From Planctomycetota bacterium (lineage in GTDB: Bacteria > Planctomycetota > SZUA-567 > H5-PLA8): DNA of 64,000 nucleotides. The DNA is taken from assembly GCA_027493525.1 (NCBI GenBank), contig JAOSKN010000003.1, positions 1,674,001 through 1,738,000 on the forward strand, given 5' to 3'. Below are positions 1 to 10,124 of the stretch, piece by piece (the first letter of the stretch is position 1; each line of letters begins with the position of its first letter). Under the pieces are notes generated by a model, which was not told where the DNA came from, made no database searches, and saw only the letters and a program-made list of their open reading frames with translations. The position numbers were made by a program, and so were the translations under genes.

Positions 1-33
1 GCGCCGCGGCGCCTGCGATCCGGGGATTCCAGC

Positions 34-1419
34 ATGGCGAAGGCAACCGACGCGCGCGTGAAGGACCTGCAGGCCTACGTCCTGCCGCTCGAACAGCGCA
101 TGCCGCTGAAGTTCGGCGGGCGCGTGACCAGCAAGATGGGCACCGTGCGCGTGCGCATGACCCTGGAGGACCAAGCCGGCAAGCGCGCCGAGGGCTGGGG
201 CGAGACCCCGCTGGCGACGCAATGGTCCTGGCCCAGTTCCGTGCCCGATACGGAGCGCTACGCGGCGATGCAGGCCTTTTGCGCGCGGCTGGCCAAGGCT
301 TGGCGCGGCTTCGGCGACTCGGGGCATCCCCTCGAGGTCGGCTGGGACTTTGTCGACGGCGTCCTGCCGAAGGAACTCGAAGCCTTCAACGCCGCGCGAG
401 GCGGCGAACCCATGCCCTGGCTCTGCGCGCTGGTCTGCTGCTCGGCCTTCGACCAGGCGCTTCACGACACGTACGGCGTGCTGCATGACGTCCCGATCTA
501 CGAGACCTACAACGCGAAGTGGATCAGCCGCGACCTGGCCGGCTTCCTGCAGCCGGCGAGTTCCCACGTCTCCTTCTCCGGGCGCTTCCCGAACGAGTAT
601 CTCACGCCCCGGCAGGCGCGCCTCCCCGCCTGGCACTTGGTCGGCGCGCTGGACCCCATCGACGAATCGGAGCTGAAGGGCACCGAGCCGCGCGACGGGC
701 TCCCGGTGCTGCTCGCCGACTGGATCCGCGCCGACGGCTTGAAGTGCCTCAAGATCAAGCTCAACGGGGCGGACGCGGAGTGGGACTACGCGCGGATCGT
801 GAAAGTCGGGACGCTCGCCGTCGCGCTCGGCGTGGACTGGCTGACGACCGACTTCAACTGCACCGTCACCGACCCGGAATACGTCAATGCGATCCTCGAT
901 CGCCTGCTGAAGGAGCAGCCGCGCCTGTACGGGATGTTGCTCTACGTCGAACAGCCCTTCCCCTACGACCTGGAACGGCACCGCATCGACACGCACTCGG
1001 TGGCCGCCCGCAAGCCGCTCTTTCTCGACGAGAGCGCGCACGACTGGAAGCACGTGCGGACCGGGCGCGAGCTGGGCTGGACGGGCGTGGCGCTGAAGAC
1101 GTGCAAGACGCAGAGCGGGGCGCTGCTGAGCCTCTGCTGGGCGCGCGCGCACGGCATGACGCTGATGGTCCAGGACCTCACCAACCCGCGCCTGGCGCAG
1201 CTCGCGCACCTGCAACTGGCCGCGCATGCGGGCACGATCATGGGCGTCGAGACCAACAGCATGCAGTTCTGGCCGGCGGCCTCCGCGGAGGAAGCGCAGG
1301 TCCATCCCGGCGCGTACCGGCGCCGCGAAGGCGTCATGGACCTCGCCACGCTGCGCGGGCCGGGCTTCGGGTATCGAGTGGCGGAGATCCGCCGCGAGTT
1401 GCCGGAGCCGCTGGCGTGA
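34..1419 (+). CDS. Enolase-superfamily enzyme (mandelate racemase/muconate lactonizing type)
   Basis: The 461-residue protein looks like an enolase-superfamily enzyme, in which an N-terminal capping domain precedes a TIM barrel that binds Mg2+ and abstracts a proton alpha to a carboxylate. Around residue 240 the KIKL stretch fits the KxK catalytic motif of the muconate-lactonizing subgroup. It is followed by DFN (about 275), a YVEQP strand (about 308) and FLDES (about 335), which are the usual order of metal ligands, and then VALKTCK at the barrel end. The substrate cannot be told from sequence; dipeptide epimerase, sugar dehydratase or o-succinylbenzoate-type activities are all possible. The protein is longer than the usual 350-400 residues, with insertions in the cap. 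The ATG start is near the window edge and the preceding 33 bases hold nothing recognisable. Confidence 0.75.
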   Translation: MAKATDARVKDLQAYVLPLEQRMPLKFGGRVTSKMGTVRVRMTLEDQAGKRAEGWGETPLATQWSWPSSVPDTERYAAMQAFCARLAKAWRGFGDSGHPLEVGWDFVDGVLPKELEAFNAARGGEPMPWLCALVCCSAFDQALHDTYGVLHDVPIYETYNAKWISRDLAGFLQPASSHVSFSGRFPNEYLTPRQARLPAWHLVGALDPIDESELKGTEPRDGLPVLLADWIRADGLKCLKIKLNGADAEWDYARIVKVGTLAVALGVDWLTTDFNCTVTDPEYVNAILDRLLKEQPRLYGMLLYVEQPFPYDLERHRIDTHSVAARKPLFLDESAHDWKHVRTGRELGWTGVALKTCKTQSGALLSLCWARAHGMTLMVQDLTNPRLAQLAHLQLAAHAGTIMGVETNSMQFWPAASAEEAQVHPGAYRRREGVMDLATLRGPGFGYRVAEIRRELPEPLA

Positions 1420-1427
1420 CGAAATAG

Positions 1428-1535
1428 AACCACAGAGGGCACAGAGCACACAGAGAAGGAAAAATGGATGAGAAGGAGGGGGCTTGAGTTCTTGCCCCCA
1501 TTCTTCTCTGTGTTCTCTGTGGGACCTCTGCGGTG
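1428..1535. repeat. Intergenic imperfect inverted repeat of CTCTGTG words
   Basis: Two arms of about 33 bases (1429-1460 and 1501-1535) are near reverse complements, built from CACAGAG/CTCTGTG words, with about 40 bases between them. The structure fills most of the gap between the enolase-like and nitrilase genes. Shorter relatives of the right arm lie near 8976, 49003 and 49727, so this appears to be a dispersed intergenic repeat rather than a simple terminator. Confidence 0.7.
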
Positions 1536-1559
1536 AATAAAGCTGCCAAGGAGCCGGCC

Positions 1560-2752
1560 ATGGCACTGAATGGAAGCGAAAAGATCGGCGCCCTTCTGAT
1601 CCTGGCGCTCTTCTGCGGCACGCTCATCTGGTCCTGGGACGGAAACGTGCGGCCGCCCCGAGTCGCAGGCGACGAAAAGGCAAACCCCGAAGCGAGGAAA
1701 CCGGCGATGAACGAGATCCCGCGCGTCAAGAGCGCTTCCCACCTGCCGCCGCGCAAGGTGATCGTGGGCACGGTGAGCCGCGCCTTCCGTCCCCCTACCC
1801 GGGCGTGGAAAAGCGCACCGAAGAACTGCTCGCGATCTTCGACCGCATGGCCGCCGAGTCGCATAAGCGCTACGGCCGGGGCCTCGACCTCGCCGTGCTT
1901 CCGGAGATGGCCGTCACCGGCGGGCGCGGGGGCTGGGAGGCCACCGCCAGGGAACGCGCGCTGCCCTTCGACGGCGCGCTGCGCGAAGCCTTCTCGAAGA
2001 AGGCCCGCGAACTGCGCAGCTATCTCGTCGTCCCCATGAACCTGGTGGAGGCCGACGACCCCGAGACGGTATCCAATGCCGCGATCCTGCTCGACCGCGA
2101 AGGCCGCGTCGCCGGGATCTACCGCAAGATCCATCTGGCCTCGCAGCAGGGCAAGGAGGATCTCGAGGGCGGCACGTCGCCGGGCTGCGAGGCGCCGGTC
2201 TTCGAATGCGACTTCGGCAAGCTGGGCATTCAGATCTGCCTGGACGCCATGTTCGAGTACGGCTGGGACGAGTTGGCGCGGCGCGGCGCGGAGTTGGTGG
2301 TCTGGCCCACCTGGCGCCCGGGCACGGCGCACGCCACCTCCCGCGCGCTCTACCATCGCTACTTCATCGTCTCGGCCACCTACATGACCACCGCGCACGT
2401 TTTCGAGCCGACCGGCAAGATCGTCGCAACCGCCGATCCGGCCGACCCGCTGCTCGTCCAGGAAATCGACCTGAGCAACGCGATCGTCGCCACCGGCGGC
2501 GGGCGCGTGGGCGAAGGCGGCGCGGACATGAAGGAGCGCTTCGGCGGCCGCATCGGCTTCCGCTTCTACCCGGAAGAAGCCTACGGGCTCTTCTGGTCCA
2601 ACGATCCGAAGACGCCGGTCGCCGAGATGCTCCGCGAAATCGGCGCGACGGAACTGGAAGTCTTGCTCGAACGGCAACGCGGGATCTACTGCAAGGCGGG
2701 CGTCGTCGGCGCGGAGGCGCGCGTCGAAGCGGCTCACGTCGCGGGGCGGTAA
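1560..2752 (+). CDS. Nitrilase-family carbon-nitrogen hydrolase, membrane-anchored, frameshifted
   Basis: Carbon-nitrogen hydrolases cleave amides or nitriles through a Glu-Lys-Cys triad, and all three are visible: LPEMAVTG, YRKIHL and the Cys of IQICLDAMFEYGW. The ATG at 1560 has AAGGAG six bases upstream, and the first 35 residues contain a hydrophobic segment (GALLILALFCGTLIW), so the enzyme is probably anchored or exported. The reading frame breaks at a run of five C at 1791-1795: upstream lies PRKVIVGTVSRAF in one frame, downstream YPGVEKRTEELL in another. One more C would join them as an Arg-Pro-Pro-Tyr-Pro stretch. Either the run was miscalled or the gene is broken. The downstream frame alone (from 1805) lacks the first strand of the fold. 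A later ATG at 1707 would give a soluble form. Confidence 0.8.
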
Positions 2753-2784
2753 GGGGCAAGCGGTCAGCTACGAAAGGGCAACCC

Positions 2785-3990
2785 ATGTACGAGATCGGCG
2801 AGGAAGAGGTCGAGGCCGTCGCGCGCGTGATCCGGCGCAAGAAGCTCTTCCGCTACGGCGGCAAGGAGCCCACCGAGTGCGAACTGCTGGAGCGCGAATG
2901 GGCCGCGCAGTTCGGCGCCGCGCACGCGCTGGCCGTTAACAGCGGAACCTCCGCGCTGATCGTCGCGCTGATCGGGGCGGGGATCGAGCCCGGCGACGAG
3001 GTGATCCTGCCCGGCTACACCTTCGTGGCCTCCGCGCAGGCGATCCTGGCCGTCGGCGCGGTGCCGGTCCTGGCGGAAGTCGACGCCGGCCTGATGCTCG
3101 ATCCCAAGGACGTGCAGGCCAAGCTGACCCAACGCACCCGCGCGATCATGCCCGTTCACATGCTCGGCCACGTCGCCGACCTGGAGCCCATGCTCAAGCT
3201 CGCCAATGAGCGCGGCGTAATGGTCATCGAAGACGCCTGCCAGTGCGTCGGCGGAAGCTACCGCGGCAAGCGCGCCGGCACGTGGGGCAAGACGGGCGCG
3301 TACAGCCTGAACTTCTACAAGGTCCTCAGCGCCGGCGAAGGCGGGATGCTGGTGACGAACGACAAGACGGCCTGGCAGCGCGGGCGCGTCCAGCACGACA
3401 CGGGCACGGCTTGGCGCGACGACATCGGGCAGATGCAGATCCCGCTCTTCGCGGGCGAGAACTACCGCTTCGACGAACTGCGCGGGGCGGTGATGCGCGT
3501 TCAGCTCGGGCGCCTCCAGTCGATCCTGACCCGGCTGCGCGCCGCGCGCAAGACCCTGGCTCAGCGCCTGGATGGCGCGCCGGGCCTCTCCTTCGCGCCG
3601 GTCCACGACCCGGAAGGCGTCACCGGCGCGGCGCTCTTCCTGCGCGTCGAGAACCGCGAGCAGGCCCTCGCGTTCCACAAGCTGGCCGGAGAACGCGGCC
3701 TCTCGACCGGCCTCCCTTACGACAGCGGGCGGCACGTTTACACCAACTGGGAAGTCCTGCTTGAACGCCGCGGGGCCTACCATCCCGCGCGCGATCCGCT
3801 GCACACCACCGAAGCCGGACGCGCGCAGCGCTACACGAAGGACATGCTCCCGCGCACCCTCGAAAACCTCGCCCGCGTCGTCTCCGTCGGGATCGGGCTC
3901 AACTGGAGCGCCGAGGAAATCGAGAAGCAGGCCGAAGGGCTGCGGCAGGCGGCCCGCGAAGTGCAGGGCGCGCCGGTCGCCTCCAAGTAG
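2785..3990 (+). CDS. DegT/DnrJ/EryC1/StrS-family PLP-dependent aminotransferase
   Basis: Members transfer an amino group to keto-sugars or related ketones using pyridoxal phosphate. The 401-residue protein shows NSGTSALIVAL (PLP phosphate site, near residue 52), EVILPGYTF, MPVHMLGHVADLEP, VIEDACQCVGG (the Asp that holds the PLP pyridine) and SLNFYKVLSAGEGG, whose Lys should form the Schiff base. Length is typical of the family. The ATG at 2785 gives the expected N-terminus, IGEEEVEAV; the upstream open frame is only an overlap with the nitrilase gene. It follows the nitrilase by 32 bases and is closed by a strong terminator, so the two may be co-transcribed. No sugar-nucleotide genes are adjacent, and the substrate is unknown. 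Confidence 0.88.
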   Translation: MYEIGEEEVEAVARVIRRKKLFRYGGKEPTECELLEREWAAQFGAAHALAVNSGTSALIVALIGAGIEPGDEVILPGYTFVASAQAILAVGAVPVLAEVDAGLMLDPKDVQAKLTQRTRAIMPVHMLGHVADLEPMLKLANERGVMVIEDACQCVGGSYRGKRAGTWGKTGAYSLNFYKVLSAGEGGMLVTNDKTAWQRGRVQHDTGTAWRDDIGQMQIPLFAGENYRFDELRGAVMRVQLGRLQSILTRLRAARKTLAQRLDGAPGLSFAPVHDPEGVTGAALFLRVENREQALAFHKLAGERGLSTGLPYDSGRHVYTNWEVLLERRGAYHPARDPLHTTEAGRAQRYTKDMLPRTLENLARVVSVGIGLNWSAEEIEKQAEGLRQAAREVQGAPVASK

Positions 3991-4016
3991 CCTCATCGAG
4001 TCCCGATGCCGTGTCG

Positions 4017-4048
4017 AGGGGCGGGCCATGCGGCCCGCCCCTTTGTTT
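4017..4048 (+). terminator. Rho-independent terminator after the aminotransferase
   Basis: A perfect 11-bp stem, AGGGGCGGGCC pairing with GGCCCGCCCCT around an ATGC loop, is followed directly by a T-rich tail (TTTGTTT). It lies 27 bases after the aminotransferase stop codon and separates that unit from the cytochrome gene. Confidence 0.85.
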
Positions 4049-4155
4049 CGCGCGGCATGCCTTTTTTCCGGCATCCAAAAGGGAAGTCCCGCCGGCTCGC
4101 GCCCGTGGTAGACTCGCGCTTCGCTCCTGCGGCCTCGAATCTGGGATCGCTTCGC

Positions 4156-4674
4156 ATGAACAACATCGCGCGCGTGGTGACTTTCGTGATGGTCCTGCTC
4201 GGCATGTTGCTGGGCTATTACCTGGGGCAGCGCGCGCTGGTCATCCGGCAGCGCGCCGATAAGCAGGCCCCGGGGGCCGCGGGCGAAACGGCCTCCCCGG
4301 GCGCGATCCGCTGGCTGCTCCCGACCGAATCGCGCCAGCGCGCGTCGGCCATCGAACGCGGAAAGAAGGCCTTCGAAAAGCAGCAGTGTTTCTTATGCCA
4401 CGTCCTGCCCGAGATGCCGGAACCTCCGGGGACCGTTACGCCCGTGCTGGGTCCGGACCTCGCGGACGTCGGCGCGCGCCTGAGCTTCGACGAACTCGTG
4501 GAGTCGATCGCCAACCCGAATGCGAAGATCACCGCGGGCGATCCGCTGTATACGGTCGATGGCAAATCGCGCATGCCGGAGATTCAGGGGCAGATCAAAG
4601 TGCAGGAGCTGCTGGAACTCGCATTGTTCCTGACGGAGCAGAAAAAGAAGCCCGAGCCGCCCGCCGCCCCATAA
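4156..4674 (+). CDS. Membrane-anchored monoheme cytochrome c
   Basis: The 172-residue protein has one N-terminal hydrophobic segment (residues 7-24, VVTFVMVLLGMLLGYYLG) that would anchor it in the cytoplasmic membrane. The heme-binding motif CFLCH is at residues 78-82, and a Met in SRMPEIQG near residue 146 is the likely sixth ligand. LGPDLADVG and NPNAKI between them match the usual cytochrome c class I layout. The ATG at 4156 precedes the anchor directly. Upstream, 4049-4155 is a short leader after the terminator, so this gene is probably expressed alone. It may carry electrons in the periplasm; the partner oxidase or reductase is not in the window. Confidence 0.82.
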   Translation: MNNIARVVTFVMVLLGMLLGYYLGQRALVIRQRADKQAPGAAGETASPGAIRWLLPTESRQRASAIERGKKAFEKQQCFLCHVLPEMPEPPGTVTPVLGPDLADVGARLSFDELVESIANPNAKITAGDPLYTVDGKSRMPEIQGQIKVQELLELALFLTEQKKKPEPPAAP

Positions 4675-4798
4675 CGCCTTCGCACGTGCACTTATTTAAG
4701 TTCAAAAATGAACAATAATTCGATTGCTCTCTTGAACCGGCGGCTTGTTTTTAGCTCATAAAAGAGGTACGTTAACGCTCCAGTGCAATCCGGATTCG

Positions 4799-7202
4799 AT
4801 GCTGGGTCTCATACTCCATCTCGAGGGCGCATCGCGAGTGGGCTCCAAGGCCAATCCGCCGGCCGCACCGGCATCCGAATGGAGCCCGGTCAGCCTCCAC
4901 AAGGTTCCCGACGACGTGGCGCGCACGCTGTCCACGCACGGCCTGCGCCCGCCGGCCTGCCGGCTCTGCGTCCAGACCAAGATGCGCCTCGACGGGCGCT
5001 ACGGCGAGAGCTGGCTCGCGGTGGGCGCCGAGCAGGTCGCGGTCGTGGTTCGCAACGGCCATCCCGCGCAGGTGACGTGGTCCACGCCCATGGCCAGCGT
5101 GACGGGGGCGCGGACGCACAAGGTCACCGGCGGCGGCGTGCTGATCCTCGACATCGGCGGCGCCGCGCAGGAGATCCTCCGCTACGACATCGGCCAGTCC
5201 GGGCTCTTCGGCGGCATCGCGCAGCAGATCCAGAAGCACGTTAAGCCTGAGAAGGAGCAGGCTCCGGCCCCGGCCAAGGATCTCGGCCGCGAGCCGCCCG
5301 CCGCGCCCGCCCCGGTGGAAGCCCTGCCCGCCGTCCGCCAGCCGCTCTCCTTCGACGAACTCCTGGGCAAGCAGCGCGAACTGCTCTGCGGGGGAGTGCG
5401 GGCGCGCCTATCCGAAGAACTCCAAGGTCTGTCCGTTCTGCATCCGGCGCGCGGGCACCCTGCTGCGGATTCTCCGCTTCGCGACGCCCTACAAGCGCCA
5501 GATCGCCGCCATGGGCGCGCTGATGGTGGTGGAGATGCTCTTGCAGCTCATCCCGCCGCAGATCATGCGCGTGATCGTGGACAAGGCGCTGGTCAGCGAA
5601 TCCCAGGCCGGGCTGATGATCCTGCTGATCGCGCTGATGGGCGTGCTGATGATCTGGCGCCATGCGCTCGGGATCCTGCACGCCCAACTGGGCGTCTGGG
5701 TCGGCAGCCACGTCACCACGCGGATCCAGCAGCAGGCCTTCAACCACCTGCAGGCGCTCTCGCTCTCCTTCTACAACCGGCACCAGACCGGCGCGCTGAT
5801 GAGCCGGATCAACAACGACGCGCGGCAGATGCAGGGCTTCCTGACCGACGGCATCCAGTACACCATCGTCAACGTCCTGGTGGTGATCGGCGTCGTGACC
5901 ACGCTGCTCTGGATGAACCCGTTGCTGGGTATGCTGGTGCTGGTGCCGACGCCATTCGTGATCGTGCTCTCGCGCTACATCTGGCGCAAGGTCCACCGGC
6001 GCTGGCGGCTGCTTTGGTCGAGCACCTCGGCGGTCTCCAGCTACCTCAACGACGCGCTCAGCGGCGTCCGCGTGATCAAGGCCTTCGGGCGCGAGGACGA
6101 CGAGATCGCGCGCTTCGACAAGAAGACCGGGACCATGCGCGACCACCTGATCGACGCGGAGACCACCTGGCAGACCCTCGTGCCGATGCTGAATCTGATC
6201 ATGCAGTCCTCGACGCTTCTGATCTGGTACTTCGGCGCCTACGAGGTCTACGGCGGGCGGCTCACCCTGGGCGGGCTGCTGGCCTACATGAGCTACCTGG
6301 GCATGATCTACGGCCCCTTGCAGCTCATCTCGCGCATGAACGACTGGCTGACGCGCAGCATGACCGCCGCCGCGCGCGTCTTCGAAATCCTCGACACCGA
6401 GCCGGAGATCAAGGACGAGTCCGCCGCGCGCGCGATGCCCGAGATCAAGGGGCACATCGAACTGCGCAACGTCACCTTCGGCTACGAGAAGCACACCCAG
6501 GTGCTCAAGAACCTCTCCCTGGAGATCAAGCCGGGCGAGATGGTCGGCCTCGTCGGCCACAGCGGCGCGGGCAAGTCCACGCTGATCAACCTGATGGGAC
6601 GGCTCTACGAGATCGAGGACGGCCAGATCCTGATCGACGGCGTGGACGTGAAAAACGTCCGCGTCTCCGACCTGCGCGAGCACATGGGCTTCGTGCTCCA
6701 GGACACCTTCCTTTTCAACGGCCCGATCGCCGCGAACATCGCCTACTCCCGACCCGACGCCGACCGCAAAGCGATCATCGAAGCCGCCGTGGCCGCCAAC
6801 GCCCACGAGTTCATCATGAAGCTCCCCGACGGCTACGACACCATCGTCGGAGAGCGCGGGCAGAAGCTCAGCGGCGGCGAGCGTCAGCGCATCTCCATCG
6901 CCCGCGCGATCCTCCACGACCCCAAGATCCTGGTCCTCGACGAGGCCACCAGCAGCGTGGACACGATCACCGAATCCAAGATCCAGCAGGCCCTCGCCAA
7001 CCTCGTCAAGGGCCGCACCACCATCGCCATCGCGCACCGGCTGAGCACCCTCCGCCACGCCAGTCGCCTGATCGTGATGAAGGGCGGCGAGATCGTTGAG
7101 CAGGGCTCGCATGCCGAATTGATGGCCAAGGAGGGCGGCGAGTACCGCAAGCTCGTGGAGATCCAGACCGAATGGAGCCGCGCGATCGCGGTGGGAGGTT
7201 GA
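4799..7202 (+). CDS. ABC exporter with N-terminal zinc-ribbon extension, frameshifted
   Basis: A fused permease-ATPase of the MsbA/multidrug exporter type. The core runs from about 5480 to 7200: a six-helix membrane domain, Walker A GHSGAGKS, signature LSGGERQRISIARA, Walker B ILVLDEATSS and the AHRLS switch. Before it lies about 200 residues of unusual N-terminus, ending in a four-Cys ribbon. The frame breaks at five G at 5390-5394. With one G fewer, the sequence would read C-G-E-C, then PKNSKVCPFC, and join directly to the membrane domain. Start is uncertain: ATG at 4799 or GTG at 4838, the latter with a better upstream GAGGG. The next gene follows at once and encodes a DUF1854 protein. I recall such ABC-DUF1854 pairs from cyanophycin-linked loci, but no cyanophycin synthetase is present here. 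Confidence 0.82.
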
Positions 7203-7203
7203 C

Positions 7204-7773
7204 GTGGTGGCGCGGCACGAAGACGCCGGCGAGACTCCGCCGGAAACCAAAGAAGCGGTCAAGCCCGAGGTCCTCGTCTGGCTGGACCCCGCCAAGCTCT
7301 CCTTCTACTGGAAGGGCGGCGCCGAGCCCGTGCGCATGACCGTCGCCGGCGACCGCAGCTACCCCCGCGTCTTCGCCGCGTACGCCTTCCCGCACAGCGA
7401 CCCCAAGCACTTCATCCAGCTCTTCGAAGGCAAACCCGACGGCAACCGCGGCGAGGTGATCGGCATGCTCCACGACTGCACCGCGCTCTCCGAAGCCGAC
7501 CGCAAGGCCGTCGACGAAGCGCTGGGCCGAGCCTATATCGTGCCCAGGATCCTGCGCATCCTCCACGTCAACGACATGCGCTACCTCGTCCACTGGGCCG
7601 TCCAGACCGACCGCGGCGCTTCCGAGTTCGACATGAACGACATCTACGAGCAGATCGACCGCCGCGAGGACGGGCGGATCATGCTCACCGACACCTACGG
7701 CAACCGCTACGAAATCCCCTCCCTGAAGGCGCTCGATCCCGAGAGCCAGAAGCTGCTCGAACCCTTCCTCTGA
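7204..7773 (+). CDS. DUF1854-family protein, partner of the ABC exporter
   Basis: The 189-residue soluble protein has no signal or membrane segment. It resembles the DUF1854 family through its pattern of GMLHDCTALSEADRKAVDEAL, LRILHVNDMRYLVHWAVQTDRG and a C-terminal YEIPSLKALDPESQ. The gene begins with GTG at 7204, one base after the exporter's stop codon (a second GTG follows at 7207), so translational coupling is likely. The tight pairing suggests an accessory role for the transporter. The biochemical function of the family is not known to me. Confidence 0.75.
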   Translation: MVARHEDAGETPPETKEAVKPEVLVWLDPAKLSFYWKGGAEPVRMTVAGDRSYPRVFAAYAFPHSDPKHFIQLFEGKPDGNRGEVIGMLHDCTALSEADRKAVDEALGRAYIVPRILRILHVNDMRYLVHWAVQTDRGASEFDMNDIYEQIDRREDGRIMLTDTYGNRYEIPSLKALDPESQKLLEPFL

Positions 7774-7884
7774 TCGATCTTGGAGGTGGGGAATTGGGTT
7801 GGGTGCGGGCTCGGCATCAGGCACGCCAATAAGCGCGCAGCTTCCAATAGCCTTTCCCGGCCCTTCCAAGAGCTTGGAGCGCAC

Positions 7885-8895
7885 TCAAGGTCGCAGCGCG
7901 CCCCATTCGAAGGGTTGCACCTCCGCCAGCCCCGCGAGGCGCTCGAAGTTCGCGTGCGCGATCTTCGTCAGCTCCTCCTGCGGCAGCCGGAGCTGCTTGA
8001 TGAAGCGCACGTGCCCGAGGAAATGCTGCCGCAGCAGTTCGGTGTTGGCGGTGCGCCGGTCGAGAACCACGTCGCTGCCGAAGAGCAGCCGGTCGGCGTG
8101 GGCGAGGAAGAACGCCCGCAAGGCCACACGGTCTTCCTCGTACATTTCGTCGTCGGGCGCGACGTAGCAGCCGATGGACGTATCCACCACCAGGTTCGGA
8201 TGCGCGGCGAAGAGCGCCGCCATGCGCTCGGGGCCGATATGGAGCTGGTGCGCCCCGATGAACGTCGTCCCGCGGTGCGCGGCGACGGCTTCGAGGAAAT
8301 CCCCCAGCAGCTCCTCGTTCGTGTAGGTAACGCCGTTCTTCCAGCCTTCTTTCCAGTAGCTGTGGAGCCCGCCGCCGGTGTAGGGGCTGGCGGTATGCCG
8401 CTGCGTGACGTGCCAGAGCACCGGCATGCCAAGTTCCCCGGCGCGCGCGTAGACCGCCTGCCAGGCGGCGCTCAGCACCGAGCGCCGCTCGGCGCCGCTC
8501 TGGATCAGCGGGGCGTTGTGGAGCTTCAGGCCGACGGCGCCGAGTTCCTTGCAGCGTTCGAGGTGCTTCACGTCCGGCGCGTCGAACTTCATGCGGCAGA
8601 GCCACAGGAAGCGGTCGTCCCCGCGCGCGGCGGCGGCCAGCGCCTCGGCGCGCTCGGGAAAACCGTCCACCGCCACGTGCCGGCGCAGCCGGAAGGCCCA
8701 CATCGTATCGTGCCAGTCGGCGACGGCCTTCAGCGCGTCCTTCGCTCGCGTCTCGGACATATGGGTATGGCAGTCGAGCCAGTACTTCACGCTGGGCTGG
8801 AAATGCAGGCCCCAGCCGGCGGAGAAGCCATGATCGACGTCGCGCCGTTCGGCCACGTCGGGTGCGTGGGGACGGCCGGGGCTTTCGTTCGACAT
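7885..8895 (-). CDS. Amidohydrolase-superfamily (TIM-barrel) metal-dependent hydrolase
   Basis: The 336-residue protein shows the amidohydrolase-2 layout: YWLDCHTHMSE gives the first His-x-His metal site near residue 50, VLWHVTQRH and FIGAHQLHIG give the later His ligands, and LLFGSDVVL gives the terminal Asp. Such enzymes hydrolyse or decarboxylate small cyclic or carboxylated substrates; which one cannot be said. The ATG at 8895 is preferred because GAGGAA lies six bases upstream, whereas a longer reading to 8949 adds residues that look like leader sequence. It is on the opposite strand to the exporter pair and convergent with it. The upstream gap to 9010 contains a partial CTCTGCGGTGAA repeat. 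Confidence 0.75.
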   Translation of the reverse strand: MSNESPGRPHAPDVAERRDVDHGFSAGWGLHFQPSVKYWLDCHTHMSETRAKDALKAVADWHDTMWAFRLRRHVAVDGFPERAEALAAAARGDDRFLWLCRMKFDAPDVKHLERCKELGAVGLKLHNAPLIQSGAERRSVLSAAWQAVYARAGELGMPVLWHVTQRHTASPYTGGGLHSYWKEGWKNGVTYTNEELLGDFLEAVAAHRGTTFIGAHQLHIGPERMAALFAAHPNLVVDTSIGCYVAPDDEMYEEDRVALRAFFLAHADRLLFGSDVVLDRRTANTELLRQHFLGHVRFIKQLRLPQEELTKIAHANFERLAGLAEVQPFEWGALRP

Positions 8896-8975
8896 CTGCG
8901 TTCCTCGCTGCGTAACGCCATCAACCTGACCGACGCGCCATCTCAACACAGCTCCACAATTTGTGGCGCTCTGCG

Positions 8976-8997
8976 CGCTCGGCGTCTCTGCGGTGAA
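8976..8997. repeat. Partial copy of the CTCTGTG intergenic repeat
   Basis: The words GCGTCTCTGCGGTGAAG match the right arm of the repeat at 1501-1540 (CCTCTGCGGTGAAT). Only one arm is present. It lies between two minus-strand genes. Confidence 0.45.
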
Positions 8998-9010
8998 GCC
9001 GATTAGGCCG

Positions 9011-10051
<1,041 letters not shown>

Positions 10052-10124
10052 GCGAAGGTTCCTTGGGGCTCAGGTTGGAAAGTTCGCGTTATACCCGCAC
10101 GCGCCGGGGATGAAAGTGCGTCCG

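Noticed and set aside
7780..9006. A 408-residue plus-strand frame
   Set aside because: It is antisense to the amidohydrolase, which has its metal-binding motifs, and the product looks like a GC-rich artefact.
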